64,000 nt of DNA from Inonotus obliquus (GCA_032164295.1 JAJHTX010000013.1:124001-188000), one strand, 5' to 3'. Positions 1 through 12,225 are shown, numbered from the stretch's first letter. Notes: generated by a model not told the origin, from the sequence alone. Made by a program: numbers and translations.

Positions 1-359
1 GAGATCAAACGTAGATGGCAGGAGAGAAACTATGCACAGCACAAAAGAAGTGTTTTACATCCGAGAAATAACCAGAATGAGAATGATAGGATGGGAGGAT
101 GGGAAGAAGCTGGGGCATAAGGAAAGCATAGAAGGAACATAACGAAAGAAAAAATCCATGATCATCGGTCATTGGTCATCGGGGCATAGCATACCAAGCA
201 AGTAAAGCAAGCATAACATCTCCTCGGCGACGTACGCACTAAGAATAGATGCGAATCGGAATTGATTATCGCACCAGGCAAGAGAGTCGGAGACGGAGAG
301 ACGGAGAAATGATGAATGCAGAGAGAGAAGGGAGAGAGAGAAAAGGTAAAAGGCATTCC

Positions 360-1658
360 TCACTTTAATCGCCTCAACCTCTTAACAACGTCCTCATAAG
401 CTTCCGGAGTCCAATCATCTTCCACTAACGGCTTCTCCTTCGTTCTCCCCTCCTTACGAGGGATATGAATTTTATTCCTCTCTCGTAAGAGGATCGCGTG
501 TATACGGGCAGTGTTCCCCAGGCCGTTCCCAGGTTCCGGATCACTTAAGCATCCCGAGCTGGTAACATCGCTCTCATCTGCATATGGACGCCTACGTTGA
601 TGACCAGAGATAACACTTACACGTCGCATAACGCGTGATTGTGCTTCCTTCATTTTACTACCAACTTCTAACCCGGAAAATCCGTGCCCGTTATCTAGCG
701 GAGCTGAGGGTGGTAGGGCGTCCACGGCCACGGAAAATGAGAAAGTATCACGAGGGCGAGGTGATGAACCGGATACGAGTTCGCTCGGAACATATTCGCC
801 GAGGTGCCTCATCAGTTTTTCCATACGTCGTTTTCGTATTCGAGATTCCTCAGATTTCTCATCTTGAATTCCCGGATACGATAATACCTCTTCAGGGAGT
901 GTGAACGTCGCGTTCTCAACCTCATCAAATAAACCAGAGGGTGGGGTCGGTGGCATGTCGGTGATTGTAGGGGAGGCAGATGTTGTTGGCGACAGAGGTA
1001 AGGGTGTTTTGGTTGCACGGTCCATTACATCAAGTGTATAATCACTTGAGAAGAGAGAAGACGAGGTGTGAGAACCTGAAGGGAGTGGTAGGAGGGATGC
1101 GCTGCTAGGAGATACCGGTGGGAGACGTAAGATGGGCTGGGAACGTTTCGATCTATGGCGAACCGACTCGGAGTCCGAAAATGTGGGTAAAGGTCCAAGA
1201 GCATCAGAACTCGCTTTCCGATGTTGAATGTAATTCCCCGCCCCCGAAAATTCATTCAGACCCGTATGCGTATGCGTAGAGCATGATCCACTCCCGTTGT
1301 CGGAAAGCAGTGAAGCCTTTCGGGAACGGTCGTTATCATTAGGTGTTGAGTCTGTTGTTGATGTAAACTCGAATTCGATGAAAGTTGGTTTGGGCGTCGG
1401 GGGAACCGAGCATCGCTTAGATGCTATGTCGGTTACTGAGCCCGTTGTTGGCAGGGGCGGTCGTACTGTTTCGAGTACACATGGTGTGGTGCCCAGCAAT
1501 TTGCCAAGCTTACGAGTCGATCGAATGAGACGTGAACGTTGGGCTGCATCCAAATGGTTATACGTCGGTGGAGGTAACGAGGTAGGATCGAGCGTAGCGG
1601 AAGAGCGCGATGTATTCAAGGTGGTGGTCGATGCTGATATGTGAGCCATGAGAGCCAT
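360..1658 (-). CDS. Conserved disordered basidiomycete protein, unknown function
   Basis: An uninterrupted reading frame of 432 codons. The frame stays open upstream to another ATG at 1883, but those extra 75 residues are low-complexity Ser/Arg/Leu typical of translated leader, so the ATG at 1658 (MALMAHISAS) is preferred. Near the N-terminus is a basic helix-like block, RSRLIRSTRKLGKLLG, followed by long Ser/Thr/Pro-rich disordered stretches. In the middle lies an acidic-then-basic block (LPEEVLSYPG, then RIRKRRMEKLMRHLG), and the C-terminus is DWTPEAYEDVVKRLRRLK. Proteins with this arrangement are, as far as I recall, widespread uncharacterised Agaricomycete proteins. No catalytic motif, signal peptide or membrane segment is visible. 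The conserved basic blocks suggest protein or nucleic-acid contacts, which is inference only. Confidence 0.7.
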   Translation of the reverse strand: MALMAHISASTTTLNTSRSSATLDPTSLPPPTYNHLDAAQRSRLIRSTRKLGKLLGTTPCVLETVRPPLPTTGSVTDIASKRCSVPPTPKPTFIEFEFTSTTDSTPNDNDRSRKASLLSDNGSGSCSTHTHTGLNEFSGAGNYIQHRKASSDALGPLPTFSDSESVRHRSKRSQPILRLPPVSPSSASLLPLPSGSHTSSSLFSSDYTLDVMDRATKTPLPLSPTTSASPTITDMPPTPPSGLFDEVENATFTLPEEVLSYPGIQDEKSEESRIRKRRMEKLMRHLGEYVPSELVSGSSPRPRDTFSFSVAVDALPPSAPLDNGHGFSGLEVGSKMKEAQSRVMRRVSVISGHQRRRPYADESDVTSSGCLSDPEPGNGLGNTARIHAILLRERNKIHIPRKEGRTKEKPLVEDDWTPEAYEDVVKRLRRLK

Positions 1659-3916
1659 TGTCCAGCGTGAGTTTGTAAATGTCCGTGAAGATGGAATATA
1701 CAGAGAGTTGAGGGAGGCTGGTCGGGATGAACGAAGACGGAGAAGAATGAGGGACGAGGGAGGGACGACGAGAGAGGACGGAGGACGTCGGGATATTATA
1801 AGCTCTTGTGTTGTCAGGGTAAGTAAATAAACGAACCTTGTGGCTGTAGCGGTCTGTACCTTCTTCTTCCCGTGAACCTGCATAAATTACTTGAAACAGG
1901 GGTTTACCTAACCGTATCTGGTTATTCCTACCCGTTAGCCGACGGAACAAAACAATTCCCCACCACAATGGCTTTTCGGCCAAGTCGGCTTCTTCTCCCG
2001 GAGGAGTGAGTTGATGGCGCTAACATTCATATTTATCTGATCAAATTGGTTGGTTAGAAGAATCTAGTTCCAAGTTGGATGAATCAATAACGACAACGAC
2101 GGACAATAGAATGTAGACCCACCACTATTTGTCACCGCGGAGGTCGCAATAATGGAGTGAATATTGGGACGAGCAAGCGATATCACTTCACATTTGGCGA
2201 GTCGTAGTTTTTTACGCTTTCCCGCCCCCGCCGTCTTTTGTCGAACCCAGAGATAGAGGGTGAGAAAACAGCTCAAACGTCAACACAGAAAACTCTCTCC
2301 AGAAATTCTTTGTCGCCGTCAGATTCGTTGGTCCTTCTTGAAATTCTTGCTCAGTGCAAGTTGTCAAAAGTAAGTTGAAGTTTCTATTGAAACTCGGTAT
2401 TTCTATTCGGGGCTATTCTTCACAGCATCGCGTTTGCCTAAATATGGTAATGAGTCAATTTGCCGATCATGCTTGCTTGGTAGTTGGGATGATCTTCTTC
2501 GCGAATTACCGTCCCCGTGTATGTAACTCTGTCAGCTACCGTTCCTTCCTCTCTTCAGTTCAGACTTCTGATCTAAAACTCTTTTCAACTATTTCACTCC
2601 GGGATTTCTCAAGGGAAGTAGTTACTATTTTTAGACAGGATGAGTTAAATTTATCTAGCGTATCAACATCCGGACGTAAACTGACCGATACACGGACGTT
2701 GCAGATAACAGCATGGGTAAAAGACTACAGAGCCGTGTGTTTGGTGTGTTTTGACAGCCAAGCAAAGGCTATTGTCAAGCTATCTCAGATGAACAGTCTC
2801 ACGGCATAAACACGGTTTTATGCGGTTTCCAACCTCAACGGGAGAGCACTGCCCGTTTAATATTCTGATTTATGTGATAGTTTCTTACTTACGTTTCATT
2901 GGACCGTTTCACGTTGCTCTTGGGTTATTCGCTGACTGTCTTGATTTTTGACTGTCATTGTTTTCGGGAGAAGAATCTGGAAAACGTGAGGCGAGCCTGC
3001 TTCTTTCAACGGATGCAAATCTAGCTTCTTACTGGCATGGCTTGGGCGGGACTTGTGTCACTCGTTGCATTGCGACTGTCTGAGAGTTGCGCGCGTATCG
3101 CTGTTAAGGTAATCGCTAGCCCTGGACCGACACTCCAGGCAGGCGACGTCAAAAGGAAAACTTTATTTTTCCCTCAAAACTGAAATTTATTTTCGAACTT
3201 TCGTAGTTCTTGCCTGCGTGAGGTCTTTTAGCAATACCCAAAATACGCAATACGCAAAACTCATACCGTATGTACCCACCTCTAGATCTAATCTCGATTG
3301 AAGACATCTTATGCGGCCCTAATATTCGACGGTGCTTTCAGCGTTTCAGCTGAACCGATCGGACCGGTTCCACCGGATGTAGTCGTTCGCGCGCAGTTAC
3401 TGGCGGGAGTGTCAGAATTATTGTATCCGTAGCGCTGAGAAAGCCGAAGGCGTCGTTCATGTGCGACAGGTCTAGAGAGTCTCTGAGACTGGTGGGTATG
3501 ATACGCGGCCCTATCGTTCCGCTTGTATTGGGCGGAGGAGTTGACCTTGGTACAGTTTCTTCGGTATGGTGTTGAATCACTTGGCTTCTTACATTATGCG
3601 GCCAGTCTGAACGATGGGTTAAACTCGTCCGAATGACTCGTCTCTGGGATCCACGAAGAATTAGACCATTGTGCGATGAGACTATACATGCGTGATGCTC
3701 ACGCTTCATAGTTACTGAAAATCTAACTTCGCACGTACTGATGCAGTTTCACCATCGACTTGACATACTCAATGCCCTTCTCAGTGGGTATATTGACACG
3801 ACGAACTGTTCCCGAGGTTTCTAAACCGTTGCATGACGCGCGTGTCTTCGAACCCTAAGTTGGCGGGGGCGGGGTTCATGCACCTGTCAAAACTCTGATG
3901 GTTGGCTACGTACTCA
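1659..3916. other. Intergenic, no supported gene
   Basis: Contains the leader of the preceding minus-strand gene and then about 2 kb in which only scattered short frames exist (for example plus-strand around 2354-2809 and minus-strand 3338-3709). None shows recognisable domain sequence or a consistent exon chain. I see no RNA gene or repeat here. Confidence 0.4.
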
Positions 3917-4526
3917 TTATACGCACCTCCACCCACCAAACGAAGAGATATAGAGATCTACTGTGTTGGCCGTCAAATACAGCCATGTAGCTAGCGGCCA
4001 TGGGGTAGCGCACAGTCTCTTCGGAACATCTGTCCTTGAAGGTTTCCACCGTAAGCTTGAAGGCCGCGCTCCAGTCACCGGCATCACCGACAGGAACGTT
4101 CCCGATGAAAATGTAGTCGCGGTATCCCGATAAACCATTCCCATTCAGACACTAGTGCACCACAGAAGAGATCGATACGGGAATATCCAGCCGCGCTACT
4201 CTCACAATGGGCTCCAAACGCCATAACCGAATGACCTGCAGGGTAACAGAGATGGAGGAGTGACTGACGATCGCTAGTATCACCGAACTTGGCAACTGGT
4301 CAATATTATAGAGCTTGTGAAATGAGCTTACTTGACGAAAGTCTTATGGATAAAGGCCGAAGGATGCGAAGGACAGGTTATACACGATTATGTAAGAGAT
4401 AAGACTGGGACCCGGAGTTAGAAGATTGAAAGACCGAAACGCGTCATTCATGATCCATGATTGACGCGCCATGAATAGGTCTTCGATCTCCGAGTCGCTC
4501 TGTGGGTCGATCCCTACCACAATCAT
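3917..4526 (-). pseudogene. Unrecognised broken spliced gene
   Basis: The minus strand reads like protein but not as one clean gene. An ATG at 4526 opens a 60-codon frame (MIVVGIDPQSDSEIEDLFMA...) that stops at a TAA just before a GTAAGC donor near 4336. After a CTGCAG acceptor near 4242, a second block runs VIRLWRLEPIVRV..., is interrupted by one TAG near 4152, and continues as GYRDYIFIGNVPVGDAGDW ... LYLFVWWVE to a GTGCGT donor near 3930. Two in-frame stops in otherwise protein-like sequence suggest a decaying gene. I do not recognise the family. A chance open frame or a mis-drawn exon structure is possible. Confidence 0.3.
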
Positions 4527-4639
4527 GACGCGTTTACCGCGTCATGAAATGTCACTATTGAAGGATAACATCATAATAATGCACAAGGCTCATCCGAGTG
4601 ACATTTGCTCGTGATTTCGTGGGAGGGTATGAGGGAGGG

Positions 4640-4646
4640 TATAAAG
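4640..4646 (+). promoter_or_regulatory. TATA box of the Hsp12-like gene
   Basis: TATAAAG lies 87 nt upstream of the start codon of the heat-shock gene, followed by a CT-rich stretch (from about 4663) of the kind that often precedes the transcription start in fungal stress genes. Confidence 0.55.
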
Positions 4647-4732
4647 TCAGCTCGTCATGATATTCCCCCCTCTTCACCAATCCACCACCTCTACCACGTC
4701 TACCAATTCAACCGCATCTAAACTCTTGCAAT

Positions 4733-5147
4733 ATGTCTGACGCCGGTCGCCAATCGTTCACCGATAAGGTTGCGAACAAGGGGAAGGTGTGTTTGCAGTG
4801 TTGAAGGTTCTTGTTCATCTGACTCATTTTTGCTCATGACACGCAGCCTGAGTCGGAGAAGTCGGTGCTTGAGCAAGGTCAAGATTACGCGGCGGGAACT
4901 TACGACTCTGTAGCTTCTACCGCGCAGCCCGATGTATTTTACTCTTTTTTGAATGAGAAACGTTCAACTGATGACGCGTGCCACTTTCAGAGCCAGAAAT
5001 CCACCACGCAGAAGGCTGGCGACACCATTAGCGGCAACCAGAACGATAACTCTGTGAGTATCATATTTCTCGTCCAAGTTCTCGATTGAATTGCTTCTCC
5101 AGGATTCGTTGTTGGACAAAGCTAAGAACGCTTTTGGCGCCAAGTAG
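4733..5147 (+). CDS. HSP12: Hsp12/WH11-family small heat-shock protein
   Basis: Four exons, 4733-4786, 4847-4933, 4991-5053 and 5103-5147, encode 82 residues; every intron is GT-AG, lies between codons and is 49-60 nt. The protein starts MSDAGRQSFTDK, carries EQGQDYAAGTYDSVAS in the middle and ends DKAKNAFGAK, the hallmarks of the HSP9/HSP12 family. These are hydrophilic proteins, disordered in water, that fold into helices on membranes and stabilise them under heat, osmotic and stationary-phase stress in yeasts. Length is close to the family norm (about 80-110). A TATA box and a short CT-rich leader fit strong inducible expression. Family assignment is firm; the physiological role here is inferred. 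Confidence 0.92.
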
Positions 5148-6483
5148 GCGATAGCAAGTAGGCGTTACATGCGCTTTCTTAAGATGCGATTCTTGTAACA
5201 TGTCACTCGGTGCAGTCTCCTTGCATCTGGCAGTGCGACATTTTGTTCAATAATAAACTGCAATACATGAGCTAAATAAGACGCGGACTGAGACTGTTTT
5301 ATACCATTCTTCGCCTTCATCAAGAACATTGTTACGTCGAACTTAGATGTCTTGCTCAAACTCGTAGCTGCATTGATACCGTGTAGACTCTTCTCAATAA
5401 TATGCAGCATCAACCGCTAGTCCGCGTGATCGCCCCCGAATCACGAAAAACTATAGTCTGTCAACCGTCTCGTTCGAGTCCGTATGCAGTAATGAAGGGA
5501 ATATTCACTCTGCGCGCGTAGTCCGATAGACTGGAGAGCCATTCCAGAATCAGTTTGTCAAAAAGATGATGGTGCCTTTAATGAGAGACTGGATGGGTGT
5601 TCTGAGCGTTGGAGCCTAGCAGGCTCGCTTGATCATCAACAGGGTAGAATAAACGCTTTTTGGACGATGTCTTTGTCGATGACGTGTCACGTTCTGTCGT
5701 TCGAGACTGGCAGAAGAACGGTCGTGCTCGAAAAGCATAGTAGCTACAAGCTTCAACTTGGGAGAAATCCCCACATGAACCCTATTTAAAGGAATCGAGT
5801 CCGCAGTCTGGTTGAGGATTCTGAGAAAGAAATGCACTTACAAACAAATCCTTCCCTCCGTCTCGGGCTTTGCAGCTCACTAATACAGAAAGATGACACA
5901 ACTACATATCTGTGCGGTACGAAGCAGAAGAATCGACCTTTTTGCTTTCGGTACCCGGAGGTAATGACTAATGACTCGTATTGTCAAGTACGGCTAGGAA
6001 TCGACTGACTCAGGTCAGACTTTCAAAGCCAAGGGCCAAGACGGCGAATTTTGCTAATGTCATCGTGACAGTAACACATCGGAGTCCGTTGGGAATCGGG
6101 AATCGGGGTGTCATGGTTGAAGCTGGATGCGTGAAAAATATATAAAATGTTTTTTTGCAGTTGTGGGGAGAATACCTGCTTTAGAGATAGTTGTCCGATG
6201 GGACGACTTACTACCCAAGTACATACGTGGGTAACTGAGTGCCTTGTCTTTTCCTCCATGGGCTATTCTGTAGTAGTCCAGGTGGAAGCAAAACTTTTGA
6301 AGAAGACTCGAGGGACGAATTGGTGATGGACGGTTCGCCGGGTTCGGCAAGTCGCGTGGACGTCATCCGCTTGATCCGTTGATCCTTCCCTATCGCGGAT
6401 GGAGGGAGATCATCTTCTTTTTTATCTACTTACTAATACAAGTATTATGTGACTGACATGGAGGGAATCGACTTGTCAAGCGC
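5148..6483. other. Intergenic, no supported gene
   Basis: Only short frames on either strand, none with recognisable motifs or a convincing exon chain. The right end is the promoter region of the reductase gene. Confidence 0.4.
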
Positions 6484-6491
6484 ATATATAA
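6484..6491 (+). promoter_or_regulatory. TATA box of the SDR reductase gene
   Basis: TATATAAA lies 63 nt upstream of the ATG at 6547, followed by a pyrimidine-rich tract (CTCTCTCTCTC) before the start codon. Confidence 0.6.
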
Positions 6492-6546
6492 AGTCACCTA
6501 CACACTCTCCCAGTTGTAGTCTCTCTCTCTCAACACTTCAAGAATC

Positions 6547-7817
6547 ATGCTAGCAGTCCCAGCACCAGCCAAAGTCCTCGTCTCAGGCGCCAACGGCTAC
6601 ATCGCCGTTTGGGTCGTTCGCACACTCCTCGAACACGGATACTCCGTACGTGGCACTGTACGCTCAGAATCCAAAACAGCGTTCTTGCGCAAGTTGTTCA
6701 AAGATGAGGTGGAGAGTGGGAAATTGGAGTTGGTTGTTGTGTCTGATATTACGAAGCCTGGTGCATTCGATGAAGCGGTGAAAGGAGTGGATGCTATTGA
6801 GCATACGGCGTCGCCGTTTCATTTCAAGGCGGAGGATCCTAATGGTGAGAGTGCTACTTCAGTTTGGAGATGTACTAGGGATAGACTTATGGTACTTCGA
6901 TTTTAGAGTTGATCGAACCGGCTGTGAAGGGTACAGTAGGGATCCTTGAATCTGCACTCAAGTTTGCGTGAGTATCATTCCTCGTTCATGTTTATGTTAT
7001 CTTTATCGATGATGAAATTTTTAGAGGTCCGCAACTGAAGCGCGTAGCCGTCACTTCTTCATGTGCATCAGTGTTTGATTCGAATTCGAGAGGTCTTGTA
7101 AATGAAAGTAGTTGGAATGAAGCTAGCATAGCATTGGTGAAAGAAAAGGGGAGCGCTGCCCCGAATACGGAGAAGTATCGTGCCTCAAAAACACTTGCTG
7201 AGAAGGGTGTGTATTGGCTCCCGCATTGTATTTACTCACCTTCAAGCTCCTAACTCACGCTCGTATAGCCGCTTGGGAGTTCGTTTCTAAGAACTCCTCC
7301 TCGCTGACTTGGGATCTCGTCACGCTCTGCCCTCCATTCGTCTTCGGTCCCAACATCAACGAAATCTCCTCGATCGCTGAGCTTGGTACAAGTCAAGCAC
7401 TACTTTACGAAGCGCTTTTATCGAAAACCAAGTCTCCAGAAGATCTCAAGGGGGTGGCGGGTGGATGGGTTGACGTCCGTGATGTTGCGTTGGGACATAC
7501 ACGAGCACTTGAGGTACCCGAAGCCGGTGGTCAGCGCTTCATTTTGTCAAGTGGAATGTTTGTCTGGCAGGATTGGTGTACGTGCTCTAGTTTACTTTTC
7601 TCCTCGCGGAAGTAGGCTGAGTACTTTCTTAGTCGATGCGGCGAATGAGCTTGGCGTTGCGGATGTTCCCAAGGGTACAGCTGGTGCAGGAAAGGATCAC
7701 AAGTATGTCTTTGTCTACGATTCGTCAAAGGCTCAGAGCGTGCTTGGTATCAAGTTCCGTGATAACAAGACAACGACGAAGGATACAGTTGAGGATTTCA
7801 AGAAACGTGGATGGTGA
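6547..7817 (+). CDS. NAD(P)-dependent extended SDR (GRE2/DFR-like aldehyde-ketone reductase)
   Basis: Five exons, 6547-6844, 6907-6967, 7025-7206, 7269-7577 and 7633-7817, give 344 residues, the usual size for this family. Near the N-terminus VLVSGANGYIAVWVV is the Rossmann glycine motif, and RGTVRS follows the second strand as in NADPH-preferring members. TSSCASVF supplies the catalytic Ser, and YRASKTLAEK the YxxxK catalytic pair. The family (yeast Gre2 methylglyoxal/isovaleraldehyde reductase, plant dihydroflavonol reductase and cinnamoyl-CoA reductase) reduces aldehydes and ketones in the cytosol. The substrate cannot be read from sequence. All joins keep frame and the acceptors are TAG. 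No lesions were seen. Confidence 0.9.
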
Positions 7818-8630
7818 ATAGACACGGCAAAGTTTGACCCGGCAGGAGAGTACGATTGAGGCATGTGCATGGGCAAGTATGCTATTTTCGAGAAGACTGT
7901 GTGGATCCATAGTTCAATTATGTAGAACTGAGAAAGAAACACAGAGCAGAGAATCAAGAAATAAGATATATGTTTCGTTTGTACGGACACGTGATGGTTT
8001 CCGAACATTTCGGCGATGTCGGGCGAATGGAGGATGAAGGAATGATCCGCTATCGGGACAGCGCATCTAACGCCGCTATTTCTGCGGCGACACGCGTCCA
8101 AGAGACGTATCCCACCAATTATCGTTGATTCCCTGTGAATATTGATGATTCGGCGGATACCCGTGAGTGCAGGCGAGGAACTTCGTGCGGAGGATCTCGG
8201 AGTAAGTGACATGCATTTTGCAGTGAAGTCAAAGACTCGATGTTCCAAGCAGGTTGAACTCGAACGAAACTGTAAACAATTTCGCTGTCGCCAAGTTGAG
8301 AGAAAGCGGCGGGGGTAGCGACGCGTTGGAGCGGGGAAATTGCGGGGAAGCGGCGATTAGCAGAAAAGGGAATTGAGTCACACGAGTGCTAAATGGCTGA
8401 AGGTCAGCTGTGTTTACACAAGTGAATTCTTTATGGATGTTCCCGTAAACACACGGCATCTCTCTCCTCTTCCCATCCATCTCTTTTCTAGTTCCTACAC
8501 CCATCGTCTTTTCTTTTTGCGCTCGGCACACGCAGAAAATCGGCGACGCGAGACGCCAACGAACGGATAAGGGGCTACTTAGACTAGATCTGACTTAGAG
8601 TATCGTCGGGATTTTGCACTAGAGCATACC
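7818..8630. other. Intergenic between the reductase and the carrier gene
   Basis: About 800 nt without a supported gene: the 3' region of the reductase and the promoter of the mitochondrial carrier. Open frames here are antisense or chance. Confidence 0.45.
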
Positions 8631-10407
8631 ATGTCGAAAGATACTGCACGCGAGGCTGTCTCGGCGCAGGCCCCAGAGGTCAAGAACACTATCTTGTCCT
8701 CACCGAAAAAGAAAAAGCAGCCGTACCCGTTCTACCTTGGAGGTACGTCCTTCGCTGCGCTTGTGAAACGTATACGTACCGTGCTAATCGGGTGTTGTCT
8801 ACGATGCGTAGGTCTTGCGGCGACGATCGCTGCGTCCATCACACAGTACGTTCTTCTCTTCCCCAACCATCCTAATTCGCATCACAGTCAACTTGAAACT
8901 GACTAACGGCTCCAATTCAACGCTTCGCTTCGCCTCGCCTCGCGTCGTACGTAAATGCATACACAGCCCGCTCGATTTGACAAAAGTGCGACTCCAAGCG
9001 TCGGGCGACAAGCGTATGATCGAGTCGATAAAGAAGACTGTGCGGACTGCAGGCGCTCGCGGGCTGTTCGATGGTATCTCTGGCACGTGGCTCCGTCAGA
9101 TGACGTATTCACTCTGTCGCTTCTGGGCGTACGACGAGTCTAAGAAGATCGTTGGGGCTGGTGCGTTATTTTAACCCTTTTTGTTTCCGTGACAGGTTCA
9201 GCATGCTGATTGTGACTTGGATGTATGCTAGGTCCGAATGCACCGGCGTGGAAGCTTTCGCTCGCTGGTAGTATGGGTGCGTATTGAGTGGTACTAGGCT
9301 CTCATGCGAATCGAATCTGAATTTTCTCCCGTTGTATAGCCGGAGGAATTGCAGGGTTCGTTGGTAACCCCGGAGGTCCGTCTTGGCTTGTCGTCCTTCG
9401 TATAATTCCGATCGTTGCCTGACAAACAATACTGGTTTTGCTCCCGTTCTGCAGAAATCCTTATGGTGTGTTGCCAATGCGTTTCAGTTTGAAGCTCGAA
9501 GCTCACTCTGGCGTTCTTTGCGCTTTCTCCTTTGAATAAATTCGATGTATAGGTCCGTATGCAAGGTGACTTTGCGAAAGCACCTGAGAAAAGATTGAAC
9601 TACAAGCACAGTCTTGACGGGCTCTTCCGTGTATGTTATCAATTCCGCTTCTCTGTTTGTTCAATGTTTTGAGTATCAACTTGAATGGGTTTTAGATGGT
9701 TCGTGAAGAAGGCGTCTCTTCCCTTGGTCGTGGTGTCGGACCAAATGTTTTTCGTGCTATTTTGATGAATGCCTCGCAACTTGCTTCGTACGTCTGGCCC
9801 CCGTCTCTTCGTCCAGTACATCTTTGATTTTGATTAATCTGGTTTGACCCCGTAACGTTTTTAGGTACGACTACTTCAAATCGGAGTTGTTGAAGACAAA
9901 GTACTTTGATGATAATATTTATTGTCACTTTACGGCTAGTTTCGCAGCTGGTACTGTTGCAACTACGGTTTGTTCACCTGCGGATGTCATCAAGGTGAAT
10001 TTACATCTTCCCACCAAATACTTTCCTTCTCCGTGTTTCCATCTCCATTTCCATAACTCCAATGTCATAATTGCCTTTGATTCTTTTACCTCCCGGAAGT
10101 GAATTTCTGAAAGGACGCTGACGATTATGATGCCATTACAGAGCCGAATCATGAACGCATCAGGACCTGGTTCAAACTCAAGTATTGCAGTAATCAGGAA
10201 CTCGTTCAGGAATGAAGGTCCGCTTTGGATGTTTAAAGGATGGGTACCTGCGTACGTATATTCTGCTAAAATTTCGTTTCCCATTGGACTCGTACTGAAT
10301 TGTCATAATAATATAGATGGATGCGTCTCCAACCAACGACGATATTGATCTTCTTGACGCTTGAACAGTTGAAGAACCTTACGGATTGGTTCCGCGGAGA
10401 CTTATAA
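8631..10407 (+). CDS. DIC1: Mitochondrial dicarboxylate carrier
   Basis: Eleven exons: 8631-8742, 8812-8845, 8967-9160, 9232-9276, 9340-9375, 9455-9465, 9553-9630, 9696-9787, 9865-9994, 10142-10251 and 10317-10407. They give 310 residues. The sixth exon is only 11 nt. The product is a six-helix inner-membrane carrier of the SLC25 family. The first repeat carries HPLDLTKVRLQ, the second is degenerate (GNPGEILMVRMQGD), and the third has CSPADVIKSRIM, each a PxD/E-x-x-[KR]-x-[RQ] signature. The pattern, including GNxxE/D and TASxxAGxVATTVCSPADV, follows yeast Dic1, which exchanges malate or succinate for phosphate. An N-terminal lysine-rich extension of about 30 residues precedes helix 1. The identification is strong; exact substrate preference is inferred. 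Confidence 0.92.
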
Positions 10408-10498
10408 GCTCGCTTTCTCCCATGCAACTGTAAGCGCTCTGATCATTTCGTTATCGATCAAAACGGAAGCTCAGAAGATCCTTTCAGGAGAACAGTAA

Positions 10499-10534
10499 GG
10501 AGAAGGAGAAGGAGAAGGAGAAGGAGAAGGAGAA
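10499..10534. repeat. GGAGAA hexanucleotide microsatellite
   Basis: Six consecutive GGAGAA units in the 3' flank of the dicarboxylate carrier, about 90 nt past the stop codon. Confidence 0.9.
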
Positions 10535-11163
10535 GGGGAGCGATAAATGTGCTGAGATATTTTCTGTTATCTAGTGCATATTTGTAGTGTTTTTATCATG
10601 ATCGGACGCGGACTGGTTTAGGTGATTGGAGATGTTGTATGCGATATTGTAAACGGGTGTATAAAACCTGATTGTTTTTCAACTCTATAATTCGCGAGAA
10701 TATTGTTTGTATGCCTTCCTGGGCTAGAGTCGAAGCCCTTTCGTCTCCTTCGTCTCTCCCCCTTTTTATCTTTGTCTTATTCGCATGTAGATGTCATTAA
10801 TGAAATGAACATTGAACAAGTTACTGTAAGTTAGCTCTCCTACATTAGCGAGCGCAGCAGTGGGGGTTCTACCGCGGTACTGATGTTCATTGAATGAACT
10901 ACTCCGCAACACCGTCGCCGATCCATCACCACACACCACGTCAAGACTCAAGACCCGCCCGTGAAGCAAGACGAGTTTACGTAATTTAGGTGGTGAGAAC
11001 TGAGGATTCAGATTCAGACCCCACGATTCTGTGAGTGGAGTGGAGAGGTGAAGCGCGGACCCCGAATATTAATCGCGACTGCTCCAGCGCGGCCCGGCCC
11101 GGGGTCTGCGACTCCCTTAATCCCTTGACTTGAACGAAGAAAAGGCAAAGGAAAGGCTTGCAC

Positions 11164-11188
11164 GAAAAGAAAAGAAAAGAAAAGAAAA
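11164..11188. repeat. GAAAA pentanucleotide microsatellite
   Basis: Five GAAAA units in the region between the carrier and the dead DUF6593 gene. Confidence 0.85.
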
Positions 11189-11283
11189 GGAGGTCGCTCT
11201 CAGGCCTAGGCTCATCCTGACCACTTTGGTGAGTCTATGAATATGCCGATGCGAAGGGACCACAGGTGACAGAAGGAGGAGGC

Positions 11284-11316
11284 GGAGTCGGAGTCGGAGT
11301 CGGAGTCGGAGTCGGA
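11284..11316. repeat. GGAGTC hexanucleotide microsatellite
   Basis: About five and a half GGAGTC units, roughly 95 nt upstream of the dead DUF6593 copy. The 870 nt from the carrier stop to this point otherwise hold no gene I can support. Confidence 0.85.
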
Positions 11317-11410
11317 CACGTACATGTACGCACACTAACCTTCACCAGCGCCAATTCGTTCCTATTCCTATGATAACGAATCCTACAGCCTGGGGCTGGA
11401 GGCCAGAGCG

Positions 11411-11769
11411 ATGTCGCGAATCGCAATCATCTAGCACTTGTTCGATCCGATGTGAATGCGATGCTCTAGGTTTGTATTACCACCTCTCTACTCCGATGGA
11501 TGGGATGTTGAAGAACAGATGTATATATGACTACTGTTACGAGATGGGAGGATCATCGTGATAGGGGAAAGGAAGTCGTAATTGCTGAATTCCAAATGCC
11601 AAACGGCGACATAGGAAAATTGGATTGGATCGTATACGATTCGGGTTTGATCGACCTTTGGTCGTTATGGCGTTTAGAGGAATATCCTGAATTCTGATGA
11701 TCCTGAAGATGGATTCGTTTTAGTTGATTACTACTTAGTTCATTCCCTTTACGAGTGTTATTCCGGATA
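11411..11769 (+). pseudogene. DUF6593-family pseudogene, exon 1 only
   Basis: A decayed first exon of the family found intact at 45884 and 47733. The ATG at 11411 meets a TAG after seven codons. In other frames the family signature can still be read: CDALGLYYHLSTPMDGMLK, then after a frameshift WDHRDRGKEVVIAEF, then a further shift to IRFGFDRPLVV. It ends at a retained GTAAGT donor near 11770. No second exon was found downstream. Several independent lesions mean it is dead rather than mis-sequenced. Confidence 0.75.
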
Positions 11770-12225
11770 TGTAAGTGCCTCCCTTCTATCTATCAAGAAT
11801 TGGATCACAGATCAACTCAATATTGTTACCCACGTTCTACTCGGTGGCAATTTACATTCTAGTTCTCTTTTATTAGCGCAGCAGCAGTAGGGTCTCTTCT
11901 AATCTGCATTGTTCATTGAATTGCTCAGTCCGCAATACCATCGCCAGTCCATTCAATTTGTTCATCAAAGATGAAGATGAAGATAATTCAAAGACCGAAC
12001 TGCGCGACGCGTACGTCAAGACCCGCAGTTCACAGAGAATTCTCGCTTATTTATCGGCAGGTTATATATTGACGCGCAGTGATGGGCACACATTCAACTG
12101 CAGTGTAGGGGTTGCTTGGCGTGCGCAGGCGCAGACTCATCCAAATAGAGCATATAGAACACAAATTATCCACGCTCACCTACCTTCAGCAGCAGCGGTT
12201 TGTTCCTACCGACTCCTGACGAGCA

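Noticed and set aside
1659..1883. N-terminal 75-residue extension of the first gene from an upstream ATG
   Set aside because: Low-complexity sequence unlike the rest of the protein, with a better start at MALMAHIS; more likely 5' leader.
2354..2809. Plus-strand 151-codon open frame
   Set aside because: No domain-like sequence and a weak start; fits chance in a long intergenic region.
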